64,000 nucleotides of DNA from Platanthera guangdongensis (Eukaryota; Streptophyta; Magnoliopsida; Asparagales; Orchidaceae). How positions within the stretch are numbered: the first letter of the stretch is position 1; each line of letters starts with the position of its first letter. A model generated the notes under the pieces. The model had not been told where the DNA came from, did not search any database, and saw only the letters and a program-made list of their open reading frames with translations. Of the stretch, positions 42,094-54,801 are shown one piece after another. The position numbers were made by a program, and so were the translations under genes. Location of the stretch: positions 165,931,220-165,995,219 of the forward strand of contig CM077162.1 in assembly GCA_039583875.1 (NCBI GenBank). The letters run 5' to 3'.

Positions 42094-44324
42094 GTGAGAA
42101 GTGGTGAATAACTCCAGCAGCTCCTGTAACCTTGCACCTGGTCCCTCTGATAGCATCTACGAAGAGATGTCCAGGACATAGTCCTCTCCCCGTATATCAT
42201 GGACCATGAGGGAGCCCTCCAGCATCTCCCAAAAGGAGCCATGCTTCCCTCTGCCTTCTTCAGCTTCAACCTCCACTCATGCATCACAGGAGTATCACCA
42301 ACTTCCTTGCGCACAGAAGCCCAAGCCTTGTTATCTCTGAGAGAAGTCACCTCTTCAGCCTTGGTGTTAACCACCTCCTTGATTCTAGTGGGGTCATCAC
42401 AGCCAGAAGAACCTTGCTCGATCTGAGGGCTAACAAGGAAACACGGAACCGAGTCCGCCGTGTTCCCTTCACTATATCGAGCTGGTGGCTTACTGATCCT
42501 CTTCGATCTCCGAAGAACCTGATCATGGCTAACCACCTCCGCTGCTTTTGAACCAGCTCCGTTCCCGGGCAAACCCGGAACAATGCTCCCTTTGCTCCCT
42601 GAACAAGACGCCTCCTTACTGGAATTAGAAGCACCTGGAGCAACGCTCCCCCTGCTACCTGGACCAGAAGACTCCCTTCTTGAACAAGAACTTCCTGGAA
42701 CATCGCTCCCCCTGCTTCCTGAATAGGAAGCCTCCGCCTTCGAGCCAGATGATCCTGGAGCATTGCTCCCCCTACTTCCTGACCCTGACGCCTTTGCCCC
42801 GGAGCTAGAACAACCTGAAGCACCTGGTGACTCAGGCAACTCCACTTCCTTAGCAGCAGCTTCCTTCAGCCCACCATCTGACCTGCTTATCTCTAGCTCC
42901 ACATGAGAGCTACTCCAAAACGGCGTCAACTCATCGAAAACAATGTCTGTCGACACTATAAGTTTCTTCGTCGCAGGATCCATACACCTCCATCTTCTTC
43001 TCTGCTCATCATACCCAACAAAGACTAGCTTTGTCTTGAGAGCACCCGGAGAATGTATATAGCAGGTAGATCCAAACACCCGAAGGTGCTTCACTGAGGG
43101 CTTCACTCCGAATATCAGCTCATAAGGAGTCTTTACTATGATTGGACTAAGAGGCATCCGGTTGATGACATGAGCAGCACAGGCCATTCCTTCCGCCCAA
43201 AGAGCCTTCAGAACGCCTTTACTCTGAAGCCAACACTTGCAGGTCTCCGTTAACCAACGGATCATCTGAGCTGTAATACTACCTTGTTGTGAAGTATGTC
43301 CACAAGAAAGCTCCTTTCGGATCCCTTGCTTCCTGCAAAAGTGTGAAAACTCGGTTGAGCCAAACTCACCACCGATACTTGTCCTCAACACCTTGATCCT
43401 CCGGCCAAGCTGGCCTTCCACAAGCTTCTTGAACTCCACAAACAAGCGTACCATGTTGGACTTCTTCTTCATGAAGTATACCCACGTATACCTAGAATAG
43501 TCATCAACCAATATCAGCATGAACCTGCTGCCTCCAAGACTGGCCGTGACGGTCGGTCCCACCAGAGCACAATGGACAACCGCCAATGGTGCTTTACATC
43601 TGGATTGTGCTTTGTCAACCATGAAGCGATAGGCTCCACTTTCCTGACATCCCGCACACCCCCGACCATCGCCATAGGATGACAATCTAGGCAAGCCTCT
43701 TACGAGTCTTCTTTCCGCCATTGCTTTCAGCTTGTCCATCCCTACATGCCCCAGTCTTTCATGCCAGATAGCTGCACTATCACTGGCAGTCATCCGATCA
43801 GCTTCAGAACTTGTTGATAACCCAACAAGGCTCTTCTCCTTCCTCCCTACCTGAGCAACGTTCGCCGAGAGCAAGACAACCTTGCACTCCTTCCGAAGAT
43901 GACCTTGCGGCTTGCATTTATAGCACCTTGGTCCTTCCTTCCTCTTCCTATCACGCCTAGGAGAAATACTCCTTTCTTCCTGATATGAAGTAGAGGGACC
44001 ATCGTCAGCAGCAGCTTTCACCTCCTTCCTGAACAACCCATCAAGGGAAGTCCACACCTCCGCAGCTGACCGACATCCACTGATGTGGTCCAAGAGCTCC
44101 GATGAGATCACCTGCTTGAGAATAGACTCCGCTTTCGCATTTGTCTCCTTCCAAGCTCTCATCGCCTCAGCATTGCCAGCAGTATCCTCTTGTCTTCCTG
44201 CTCCGCATACAACCTCCCAAAGGTCCTCACCAAGAAGAAAGCTCTTCATACAGGACTTCCACCGTTCACAGTTCGTCTCTATAAGAAGATCAATTCCAAG
44301 ACAACTTGCATCCTCCACTGCCAT
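42090..44324 (-). CDS. C gag-integrase fusion protein, catalytically dead, no RT
   Basis: 744 residues from the ATG at 44324; the frame is open upstream through the primer site into the LTR, so the start is a choice. Gag (WKSCMKSFLLGEDLWEVV), CCHC knuckle CYKCKPQGHLRKEC (134-147), then only about 38 residues, with SDS (181-183) as the sole protease trace, before IWHERLGH (186-193). The integrase fold is recognisable (ILVDDYSRYTWVYF, CAGC), but the triad is lost: A253 where D is expected, S316 for D, A352 for E. A repeat of about 20 residues rich in Gly-Ser follows, then KRISKPPARYSEGN. RT and RNase H are absent. The open frame of more than 700 codons with a dead enzyme suggests the Gag part, or the whole protein, may be maintained; alternatively it is simply young. 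Confidence 0.85.
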   Translation of the reverse strand: MAVEDASCLGIDLLIETNCERWKSCMKSFLLGEDLWEVVCGAGRQEDTAGNAEAMRAWKETNAKAESILKQVISSELLDHISGCRSAAEVWTSLDGLFRKEVKAAADDGPSTSYQEERSISPRRDRKRKEGPRCYKCKPQGHLRKECKVVLLSANVAQVGRKEKSLVGLSTSSEADRMTASDSAAIWHERLGHVGMDKLKAMAERRLVRGLPRLSSYGDGRGCAGCQESGAYRFMVDKAQSRCKAPLAVVHCALVGPTVTASLGGSRFMLILVDDYSRYTWVYFMKKKSNMVRLFVEFKKLVEGQLGRRIKVLRTSIGGEFGSTEFSHFCRKQGIRKELSCGHTSQQGSITAQMIRWLTETCKCWLQSKGVLKALWAEGMACAAHVINRMPLSPIIVKTPYELIFGVKPSVKHLRVFGSTCYIHSPGALKTKLVFVGYDEQRRRWRCMDPATKKLIVSTDIVFDELTPFWSSSHVELEISRSDGGLKEAAAKEVELPESPGASGCSSSGAKASGSGSRGSNAPGSSGSKAEASYSGSRGSDVPGSSCSRRESSGPGSRGSVAPGASNSSKEASCSGSKGSIVPGLPGNGAGSKAAEVVSHDQVLRRSKRISKPPARYSEGNTADSVPCFLVSPQIEQGSSGCDDPTRIKEVVNTKAEEVTSLRDNKAWASVRKEVGDTPVMHEWRLKLKKAEGSMAPFGRCWRAPSWSMIYGERTMSWTSLRRCYQRDQVQGYRSCWSYSPLLT

Positions 44325-44397
44325 GGTTCTACCACTGGTTTCCTCTACAGAAGAGCAACTACTTCCATTGAGCACTGCTTGACCACTCCAACAACCT

Positions 44398-44410
44398 CCC
44401 TCTGATACCA
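44398..44410 (-). other. C primer-binding site
   Basis: Minus strand TGGTATCAGAGGG directly adjoins the 5' LTR. It is intact here, unlike in D. Confidence 0.9.
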
Positions 44411-46504
44411 TGTTAAAATTCAACAAACCGCAGACGCCCCCTTGGATACCCTGTTGAAAACTCAACAAACCGGAGGAGGATACGCCCACTTATAATGTTG
44501 AAAGTTTTCTCGGATCGTGGAGTTAGCATGGGTTATCTCAACAAAGCAGTAACAACCAGCAACGCATGCAGCACAAGCTTCTTTATTGATCAAGAGCAAA
44601 CTTCTTTATAAGGCGAGACATACATGGCGAGACATGCTTCACCAAAACCCAAACCAGGAGAACAGAGACAGTTACAAAGACAAGAAAGAAAAACAAGCCG
44701 CGCGGACTCAACCACCAAGCCGCCGGTCTACTGCTGTGGAGTCCGCTCAGTCCGCCAGGTCGCCAGACCGCAACCCAAGCCGCGCGGACTACCCCTTATT
44801 CCAATGCTTAGCTCTTCACCGCCGATCTGCAGGCCGCCTGACCGCGAGGTCGCCTAGCCGCCAGACCGCACAAGCTGTGTCACCAAATGGAACAGTCCGC
44901 CTGAAGCAGGCGACTTCCTGAGCCCCGAACCAAGTTGCCAAAGAGAAGACCGCCTGGTCGCTATCCGCGACCTGCTGTTTACCGCCTGTTGCTAAACCGC
45001 AGAGTCCGCACTGTCCCTGACCGCAATCAGAGCCAAGTCCTGGCTTTCCAGCGCTATCCGCACAACTTCGGTTTAGGTTAGATACTCCTGATGTGACATG
45101 GGTCCTATTTATAGGCACGATGATGAGTATGGTCACCGCCCTAGCCGATAGGATCACCGCCACATCCCGCAGCAAGAACAAGTGTGTCCGCCAGCCCGCG
45201 GACACACATTCTAGTTCGCCGCTCCTGTGCAGATAGCCAGTCCGCCCCAGCTTCTCCAAGGCCGGACTCCAATATCCAGCCCGCCTTGCCGCCAGAGGCT
45301 AAGCCAGGACCACCACAGCCGGACTCCATAACAGCCGTGTCTGCCATTATGCGGACAAGGCATCAGCCCGCAAAACCCGAGCCCGCAGCCTCGCCATCAA
45401 GGCACCTGCCGGACTCAGCGGACACCCGGCTTCCGTCCGCACTTCCCGAGTCCATTGCCTCAATCTCCAAGGCACCGCCAGACTCAGCGGACACGCCGAT
45501 TCAGTCTGCTGTCGCAGCAAACTCCAGTCCGCATTCCTGAGTTCATAACCTCATCACAAGGCTAAACCGAACTCAGCAGACTATGGATCCAGTCCGCACA
45601 CTCTTGCCCAGGCAATCCTCCAGTCCGCATACCCCCAAGCTAGCAAACAAGGCAACAACACTTCTACTAGGCTTGGCGGACTGAGAAAGCAGCCCGCGCT
45701 CCACTGCGCGATCTCCCCGGACTGGGCCAACCTGGACTTGGTTCAGATCACACCAAGTCCAGTCCACTGGCCACATGGGCCAGTCCGCACTTACTGGCGG
45801 ACACTGGATCTAGCCCGCCATACCGGGCGACCTCCAGTTTCTGTCCGCGCTGACCGGCTGTAAGACCCCCCCCCCCCTTTTTTTTTCCTTTTTGGACACC
45901 GGGGTCTTAGGCCCAGAACCGCCGTTTTGCGGTGACTCCTTCACGCCCTGAAGAGTCATCACCACAAAGCGTCGATTCTGCCGGCCAGTTCGATCACAGA
46001 AAAGTAGCAAAATAATGAAGTAAAAGTAAACCATCAGTCCACAGAGAATCACATGTCATAAGTAATATAACTCCACGAAGGGAGTGTCCACAAAAACAAA
46101 CATCAGAGTAGCAAAAACGGGCTTATGCCCGGTACATCAAATCCTCACAACAAAAGATCACTCATGCGGAAGCAGAAAAACTACTCAAGGTCGAGACTCA
46201 TGGTCCCGGCTGTGTGAACTCCGGAGCTAGACTGCCCCACCTCCAAGCGCACCGGTCTCTGGGGCTGCTCCTCCATGCTGGTCTCCGCGATCCCCTAAAT
46301 GATGCGGTTCGAAAACCGTTAGTATAAAAGACTAAGTCCTATCATCCCCCGCCCCTTCCCCCACGGCTCCTAGGCACCGAGCGGAGAGGAAGAAAGGGGA
46401 GGACTTGAAGGTGGAGAATATCAAAAGCAAATGGCAGCGGTCCTATTCTAGCAAATTCTATAGCATAACAAGACAATAAGCTGAAATATGAAAAGTAACC
46501 TTTA

Positions 46505-46724
46505 CTTATGTGAAAACACATAAGCCAAGGAGTCTTCTGCAAGGCTCCCATCGTATAAAAAGTCCCATACCAATTTATACGTTGGGGTGTCGGTTATCAA
46601 CAACAGTGGATATATATATCAAAAATTAACCTTAATTTATAAGCTTGCCCACACAAGCTTATAGACCAAGGGGTCGTTTTGCAGGTCCTAAAGTATAAGC
46701 GTCCCATTCCACTTATACTTTAGG
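46505..46724 (-). repeat. Four-hairpin cluster in T 3' LTR
   Basis: Inverted repeats at 46505-46524 (8-bp arms, 4-nt loop), 46552-46581 (8 bp), 46638-46663 (10 bp, 6-nt loop) and 46687-46724 (13 bp, 12-nt loop), all perfectly paired. The same cluster is at 56883-57102 in the other LTR and 20254-20469 in the solo LTR. Confidence 0.88.
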
Positions 46725-49700
46725 TGTTAAGGTTAAGGGTAACGATTATGCTATGACATGCACGTGGGTATGATGGACATGCAAGTGCAACTCACACACC
46801 CGACTCTGTGCACACAGACCTTTAGTTCCCCCTTTTTGGAGCCGTAACCTCCCAGGATACCTCCGTAGTGGCAGACGTAAGCGGTGGGTTGGGCCTCGCC
46901 CACCTCTAAGCCAGTAAAGCACTACCGGTCAGACCTATCGTACGCCTCAACGCTTGGTGCACGAAGCGGACTCCTGCGTACTCTTGCCGGCTGGCGCACC
47001 GGACTTCTGATGGCGAAGTGTTAACCACACTTGCCGAGTCAACGTATTGGCGTCGGTGCATCGACCCTCCAATACCGAAGACCCACCACCTTAATTTTCT
47101 TTCCTGTTATGCACATGCAAATTAGCGTAATCAAGAATCGAGCCGAAGCTCCCCGGACCAACACGTCCGACTCAAACAATCGAGCCGAAGCTCCCCGGAC
47201 CCAAAGTCCGCCTTTTAACCATCCGAGTCGAAGCTCCTAACCAACATCTGGTGCCATCAGTGTTGTGGAATGTGCAACCCTAATTACTAAGTTACTCTTT
47301 TCAGCTTGTTAAACAGTTTACGTTAACCCAGGACTGCCCCCGGTATTCCCTGTGAAGGGCTCTCAAGGGGCACTAGGAACTGTGTTGGGATTACGCCCAA
47401 CGTTCCCTTTCGCAAGTTACTTATTTTATTATTGGTTGATTCCCTTACCCATTATTTCTCATATTTCGATATGCTAATCCTAGGGTAATTTGACTCCAAC
47501 TCTCCTTGGGTAGGACGATCTTTCGTCGGACCCGAACGCCTATAAACCTAGACAAAACCACACCCTACTCACTCATCTTCCATAGATGCAGCCCATTCCA
47601 CTTGTCCTTACAGCAACCCATCAAGACCATCATACGTGCCCTAATTCACATCCAAATGAAATCCTGCAGTTTTGCTATATGCAGACCACTTAAGCTACAT
47701 GACCCGTAAAAAGGGAAGTACATGAAATACTCATCCAGTACCCTTATGATAATTATTAGAGGGCTAAAAAGACATTTGAAGCATAAATCCAGAAATCCAT
47801 AATTTTCCTAATTTGTCTGATAATTAATTTATTTATTCTAGTGTCCCAAAAGGCCCAGGTTTGAACATGAAGTACCATTTTCAGACAATATAATAATCCA
47901 CTAAATTTATGATAATTACGAAATGCCTAATCAGCTCTAAATCCTAAGTCTTCCAGTTTTTCAGCAAGGTTTAGGCCTTTAAAGTTAATTTCAAAGATGC
48001 CCCATAATAAGTCATTTTAAAAGATTCTAGAGAAAATATACCTCCCAAAATTCAGAGAAAATTCAGGGATGATTGTGATGGACTACAAGTACCCTAGAAA
48101 AAGTTTCATAATTTATCATTTGGAAATAAGGCTATATTTGATTTTCTTATGAACTTTCTAATTTAAGGGTTAATGAACAAAGTATGCTAATCAGTCATCA
48201 AATATTTCCACAAAAATTCCCATATGATAACATTGAGCTAAAAACACTATGCAGCAAGTTTCATGATTTTTCAGTAAGTAATAGCCTCTGACAAGAATTA
48301 TTTAATATGTAATCAAAATAAAGCACTTGTGAAGTAGATGCCCTAAATAGATATCCAAAAATTCTAACAAAATTCATACAAGATTATTATAACCTAAAAC
48401 TAACTCTGCCCATGTTTCATACCCTCTCTATGGGCAGTGAGACCACAATAGCCAAAATATTAATTAGGGCATTACTATTGATTACAAATGAAGTGCTATA
48501 AACATTGTCCAAAATTCCTCAAGTAAATTATCAGAGGCTCAAAATACCCTAATCCCCTGACTACCCAAATTTGGTTAAGTTTCAAGATGTTTAGCTAACC
48601 TAAACTTACACTACAAGTTTTAGGTCCTAAGCTAGGGTTAGAGTTTTGGGGCCCCTATCCTTTTCAAAATTAGCTAATATTTTTAACAGAGGGTTCTATA
48701 TATCCTAGGAACCTCCTTGCAAAATTTTGAGTTCATCCAAGGTGTTTAGGACTCACACCCTTCACAAGGCCAAAAGGTCCCTCCTTAGGGTTTGACCTAG
48801 GAACTTAGGGCAAATCTATTCCTCACTATCCCATATTCCATAGGGAGGTGATAAGTGCCCTAACAAGTCAGTGGCCCAAATTTCAGCCTCTGTTGAGGTG
48901 ATTTGGTCACTCAAAATCAAAAGTGCAACTTTTGACCAAAATGCCCTTTTTAAGGTATAGTTAGGGTTGGGTCAAAACCTATTCAAAACACATCCAACTT
49001 AAATGAAATTTTATACAGATACCTAAAATGAACCCAGGGACCACTCACCAAAATTTGGGAGGGTTTGGAGGTGTTTAGGGCACCTAGTTAATTTATTTAA
49101 TAATTATTAAATGTTTACAAAAACTATAGAAATATTTTCTCCAAAAATTCCCATTTTTGGACAAGCCCTAGGTATAGCTAGGATAGACTCCCCATCAAAA
49201 TTTCAACTGATTTGGGCTAGGGGTGAAGTGTGGGCACTCAGTTTAATGGCTGCCTAGCCCTAAGGGTATGTCCCACCAAACTGGGTGCCCTGATCAAACT
49301 AGGAGCCTAAATTGGTTCAAACCAATTTTAAAATAAAGTAGACAGAAAGGGCTACAAATCATGTGTTGATCATTTTCTCATACAGAGCATCTAACTATTT
49401 TTAAATATTTAAAACATTAAATGATAAAAGTGTGACAGAATGAAATAAATAGAATTAATTTCCTATAGTTTAATCCTGATGCAGCACGAATCTTGGCGCA
49501 GGGATCAACGACATCTGGTCATCGTCTTCGCTGAGCCGACGGCTGCGATTCGTCCCGCCTGGAGCGATTTCCAAGCCTTGCCGCCGGCGATCCAGCCCCT
49601 TCCCCGGCCGGCCACCGCCACCAACACCTCCGTTGAGGTGGTGGCTATCGCCAGGCGGCGGCTCCGCCGCCGGAGAGGCATTTTCCGGCGGATATAGTAA

Positions 49701-50356
49701 GAGGATTTCTTGCCGAAACCAGGAGAAATCCAGGATCAGATCGGGCTCAATTGAGCCCGAAACTTAAGCCTAAATAATCCTAAGATCTACCCGCGGGTTA
49801 AGGAGAGGAGGAGGACCTTCCTGGCGGCCTGGATGCGTGAGGAGCGGCGGGATGCCATTGACGACGGCGGCGGCGCTCGGCTTCTGCAACTGCACAGGGA
49901 ATGGCTCGTCTCCTCCAGGTAAACGATCTAAAATGATCCCCCTGGCTCCCTGAAGGTGTTTAAATGGCAAACGGGGGAGGGGGAAGGCTGGTTCTTCAAT
50001 GGCCATTAACACCATTAAAGGTGTGGCTCGGGTTGTGTGGAGGGGGGCTGAACCCACCCCTTGGTGGCCGGGAAACGGCTGGAATCAACTCCTCTCCCCT
50101 AGAGGAGTTGATTACAGCCATAATTGGTGGCTGTTAGCCTTCCTTGGCCGGCCTCTCACTTCCCCTTCCTCTTCCTCATTTTCTCTCTCCTCCATTATCA
50201 TGGAGAGGAGCTCCTTTCTCTCTCCTAGTCACCTCTGGTTGACTAGTCAACCTCACAAGCTAAATGCAGCCCACTTGATTATGATGGTCATGGGAATGGG
50301 TTTAGCCTAAGGGAGAAGTGGCTTGAGCTTGGGTTAGCCCTTTTTGGGCTAAGTTT

Positions 50357-50880
50357 GACTTGTCCCAAATGAGGGTTGACCTGGTCAATTTGACCATCTA
50401 GGTTGACCCCATTGGATTTTTAGTGGCCCATTGGTCTCCTTTAAAGTCTAGGGTTACTTGAGTAGGGTTGGTTGGGCCTCTTGGTGGTCTCATGTCCCTT
50501 GGCAAGGGCACTTTGACCATCTAGGGCTAGAGTTGACTTGAGTCAACATGGCCAATTGGGTTGACCCCTATGGGTCCTGGGTGACCCATTGGCTTCCCTT
50601 AGGGTCTAGGTAGGGTTATGTAGGGTTACCCTATACTTTGGAGGTCGCATACCCTTAGTAAGGGTACTTTGACCAGGTTAGGGCTTGAGTTGACTTGGGT
50701 CAACCTGGCCTCTAGGGCTGACCCCAATGTGTCCTTAGTGACCCATTGACCTTACTTTAGGGTTAGGAGGTCATAGGTGGGGTCCTCTAGGCTAGGAGTA
50801 GGTCAGTTGACCCTAAGTAGGCTAGTTTGACCCATTTAGGGCTAGGGTTGACCTTGGTCAACTGGGCCTCTTAGGTTGAC
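50357..50880. promoter_or_regulatory. W-box-dense segment of T LTR
   Basis: By eye at least 15 TTGAC or GTCAA cores occur in about 530 bp, several as GTTGAC...GTCAAC inverted pairs. About one would be expected by chance. It is near the 5' end of the LTR in sense orientation. The same segment is at about 60735-61260 and in the solo LTR. Confidence 0.5.
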
Positions 50881-51391
50881 CCTAATGGGTCCTTTTGGCT
50901 CTAATGGGCCTCCAAGGTATTAGGGGTGTTGTGGTAGGGTCTTGGGGTTAAGGTGTAGCCCATGGTTATCCTAAACCATTGTTCAGAGTTCTACTATTTG
51001 CAGACCATGATGATCTCCCACCTTTTTGTCCCCTATCTCCTGGCCCATTTCTGGCTTCCTAGGGTTTGTCATGACCTAGTCATGGCCAAAACCATTCTTA
51101 GGGGTCTAGCTGGAAATGGGATGTTACAATTCCCAATAAACAAAACAAAGATTTCGTCCCCGAAATCAAGGTTGGGCCTACGGGACTTACTACCGAAGGA
51201 AAGAGCCTTGTAACATCCCATCATGACGCCTTGTTTGTTAAATTAGGTTTTACGGGAAAGCTTAGATCTATGACCATTACGCCCAATCGGCAAACCAAGA
51301 TCCCAATAAACAAGGATAAGCCCCCAATAAACAAAAGATAAGCCTCTATCTGCCTAGAGCAGCCCTTAGTAAATTAAAGCAGGAGAATAAA

Positions 51392-54300
51392 TTAACATCT
51401 TGAGGGGTCTGAGAGGTATACCTGACTGAATAGCTCTGGGTACCTTTGTCGCATAAGGTCCTGCGGCTCCCAAGTATGCTCCTCCTGGCCGTGGTTCCTC
51501 CACAGGACCTTGACTAGTGGGACCTTCTTGCGTCACAAGACCCGTACTCCTCGGTCGTCGATCCTCACTGGCTCCAAGCGAACTGACCGGTCTGAAGCTA
51601 CCGGCCCTTCGGGGGTCAAAATCTGCTGTTCCGGGTGTAGCAGAGCCCTCCTCAGCGAAGAAATATGGAAGACGTCGTGCAGTGCTTCCAGCTCTGGTGG
51701 TAACTCCAGCCGGTAGGCTAGGGGTCCGATCCGCTCCAGGATCTTGTAAGGACCCATGTACCTAGGGCTGAGCTTCTTCCTCCGACCACGCACCCGCGGG
51801 ACTCCATGCATGGGCCAGATCTTCAGAAACACCCGGTCTCCCACCTGGAACTCCACCTGCCGATGCCGGGTGTCATAGTACTTAGCCTGTCTGCTCTGCG
51901 CCTCTAGCATCCTGTCTCTGATCAGCCTCACCTGTGCCTCGGTGTCTTCAACAAACTCTGACCCCAACACCTTCGGATCTTCATTCTGAACCCAAGAAAG
52001 CGGGGTCTGGCATCTCCTCCCGTACAAGGCTTCGTAAGGCGCCATCCTGATGCTGGACTGGTGGCTGTTGTTATAGGAGAACTCGACCAGGGGTAAGAGT
52101 TTCTCCCACGGTTCCCCGCGGTCCAAGATGCATAGCCTCAAAAGGTCCTCCAGCGTCCGGTTGGTGCGTTCTGTCTGCCCGTCTGTCTGGGGATGAAATG
52201 CAGTACTGAAGGTCAATCGCGTGCCTAAGTAAGCTTGCACGGATCTCCACTCCCTGGAGGTGAACCGGCCATCCCGATCCGACACTATCGTCCTGGGCAC
52301 GCCATGGTAACGAATGAACTGCTCCACGAACTTCCGCACCAGTACTCCTACTGAATCATCCTTCCTGATCGGTATAAATCGAGCCACCTTGGTCAACCGA
52401 TCAACGATTACCCAGATCGAGTCATTCCCTGTCCGAGACCGGGGAAACACATGTATGAAGTCCATGGCTATGTCATCGAACTTCCACTCCGGCACCGGGA
52501 GTGGCTGCAATAATCCTGCGGGGTTCCTGCACTCCGCCTTCACTAGCTGACATGCCTCACAATGGGTCACGAAGTAAGAGACATCCTTCTTCATGCCCGA
52601 CCAGAACATCGTCTTCTTCAAATCAGCCGTCATCTTTGTGATCCCCGGGTGTACAGAATACCGGCTGCAGTGCGCCTCCGTCATAATATCCTCCCGGATC
52701 TGGCCTCCCTCCGGTATATACACCCGTCCTCTGAAGCACACCAGGTCGTCCCTCAGTGTGTAATCTCCTGCAATGCCTGCCTCTAGAGCTTGGAAGATGG
52801 GCTCTAACTTGGCATCCTGCGTCTACCCTTCTCTGACCCGGTCTCTGATGTCATCGGTAACGCCCATCGCGGCCAAGTACTCCTCATAGAGCTCAGGATC
52901 ATCAGACGACACCAGAGTAATGTGCATGTCCTCTAGTCTCTGCAGCAGCTCCATAGACATCAACTGGGGCTCTGCTCCTGCTGTGGCGGCTCTCCGACTC
53001 AGTGCATCTACTACCACGTTTGCCTTCCCCGGGTGATAGTGCATCTCATACTGATAGTCAGATAGAAACTCCACCCACCGCCTCTGCCTGATGTTCAGTT
53101 CCTTCTGCGTGTCCACGTACTTAAGGTTCTTATGATCGGAGTATATATCACAGTGGACTCCATAAAGGTAGTGCCGCCATATCTTCAGTGCGAATACAAC
53201 TGCTCCCATCTCAAGGTCGTGCACCGGGTAGTTCTTCTCATGGGTCTTCAGCTGGCGGGAGGCATAAGCTATGACGTGTCCGTTCTGTATCAGCACCGCT
53301 CCCATCCCCTGATATGATGCGTCGGTGTAGACCTGAAATCCCTCCCTCCCCGAGGGGAGAGTAAGAATGGGAGCCGAGGTTAGCCGATCCTTCAGCTCCT
53401 GGAAAGCTGTCTGGCACTGCGGGGTCCATACGAACGGTACCTCCTTCTTCGTCAAGGATGTGAGCGGGAGGGCGATTCGAGAGAATCCCTCTACGAACTT
53501 CCGGTAATAACCGACAAGTCCTAGGAAACTCCGCACGTCCGTGGCCGTCTTCAGCGGCGGCCAATCCCTGACTGCCTGAATCTTTGCCGGGTCCACTGCC
53601 CGCCCGGCTCCGCTGATAATGTGGCCTAAGAAAGCCACCTCCTTCAGCCAGAACTGACACTTGCTGAACTTCGCATAAAGGCGATGCTCCCGCAGTCTTT
53701 CCAAGGTCAATGCCAGATGTCGTGTGTGCTCCTACTCCGTCTTAGAATAGATAAGGATGTCGTCTATGAATACTATGACGAACACATCCAAATAAGCCTC
53801 GAAGACCCGGTTCATGAGGCTCATAAACGCCGACAGAGCATTCGTGAGCCCGAAGGGCATCACGGTGAACTCATACAGTCCGTATCTGCTACTAAAGGCC
53901 ATCTTCGGAATATCCTCCTCCTAGATCCGCAGCTGGTAGTAGCCTGACCTCAAGTCCAGTTTTGAGAAATAATGGGCTCCCTCCAGCTGATCGAACAACT
54001 CGTCTATCCTGGGGAGCGGATAGGTATTTCGGACGGTCAGCCTGTTTAGTGCTCGATAGTCAATTCATAGGCGTAGAGTGCCGTCCTTCTTCTTCACGAA
54101 TAGGACAGGAGCTCCCCATGATGAGGAGCTCGGCCTGATAAATCCTGCTCCCACCAGCTCCTGCAACTGTGTCCGAAACTCCGCCAACTCCTTCGGGGCC
54201 ATCCGATAAGGGGCCTTGGATACCAGCTTAGCCCCTGGCACCAACTGAATCTGAAAGTCCTTCCCCCTATGCGGAGGCAGTCCTGGCAGCTTATCCGGAA

Positions 54301-54801
54301 AAATATCGGCGTAGTCACGAACCACCGGAATGCTAGCAATCAGGTCCTTCTCCTCAGTCATCTCGAATAATACCTGATATACCTCGTCTCCTTGCATGTG
54401 AGCCTTAACGACCTGAAAAAATGAAAGCAGGCGGCAGGAAACCGGTGTAGTACCTTCGAATGTTGCATAAGTATCGCCGTGGCTCAGTACGACCCTCCTT
54501 GCCGGGCAGTCAATCTGGGCATGGTTCCAGACAAGCCATGTCATGCCCAAGACAAGGTCGAAGTCCGGCATCCTCAGGATCGTCGTCGGGGCCTCGAGTG
54601 TCAACCCGTCTATGGTAACCTCCAGGAGGCACTTCTCTGTGGACTGGATCTCCATCCCATTGCGGAGACGCACTCTCCTGGGTAATCCCGTATAATATCG
54701 AATCCGATCCAGGTCCTTGACGAAATCTTCCGACACAAAGTTGTGCGATGCCCCCGTGTCGAACAGGGTATGGGCAGGCTTGCCGCACACCATCACCATT
54801 C
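51392..54801 (-). pseudogene. T pol (protease, RT, RNase H, integrase, chromodomain-like)
   Basis: One frame down the minus strand with internal stops near 54063, 53926, 53734 and 52826, and a TGA near 51531. Protease LFDTGASHNFVSE (about 54755) is intact. RT has [15 protein letters not shown] and [13 protein letters not shown]; the RNase H part has [17 protein letters not shown]; integrase has CEACQLVKAECRNPAG, DFIHVFPRS, IVSDRDGRFTS and HPQTDGQTERTNR. After the TGA the frame continues as VKVLWRNHGQEEHTWE, a chromodomain-like end, to a natural TAA at 51392. Stops look like single-base changes; no frameshift is needed. 51129-51391 is 3' untranslated, with repeated CCCAATAAACAA and no strong polypurine tract. 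Confidence 0.92.

Larger units (their letters stand above)
45859..51128 (-). repeat. T 3' LTR
   Basis: 5270 bp. It contains the hairpin cluster (46505-46724), a long A/T-rich centre, a GC-rich patch (49480-49700) and a TTGAC-rich segment (50350-50890). No gene: short ORFs are unrecognised and shared by all copies only because the LTRs are nearly identical. Confidence 0.95.

Noticed and set aside
49479..50310. Small ORFs duplicated at 59856-60688
   Set aside because: Duplicate only because the two T LTRs are nearly identical; no coding signature.
51208..51221. TGTAACATCCCATC next to the T 3' LTR, like a second LTR end
   Set aside because: Only about a dozen bases match the LTR start and nothing LTR-like follows.
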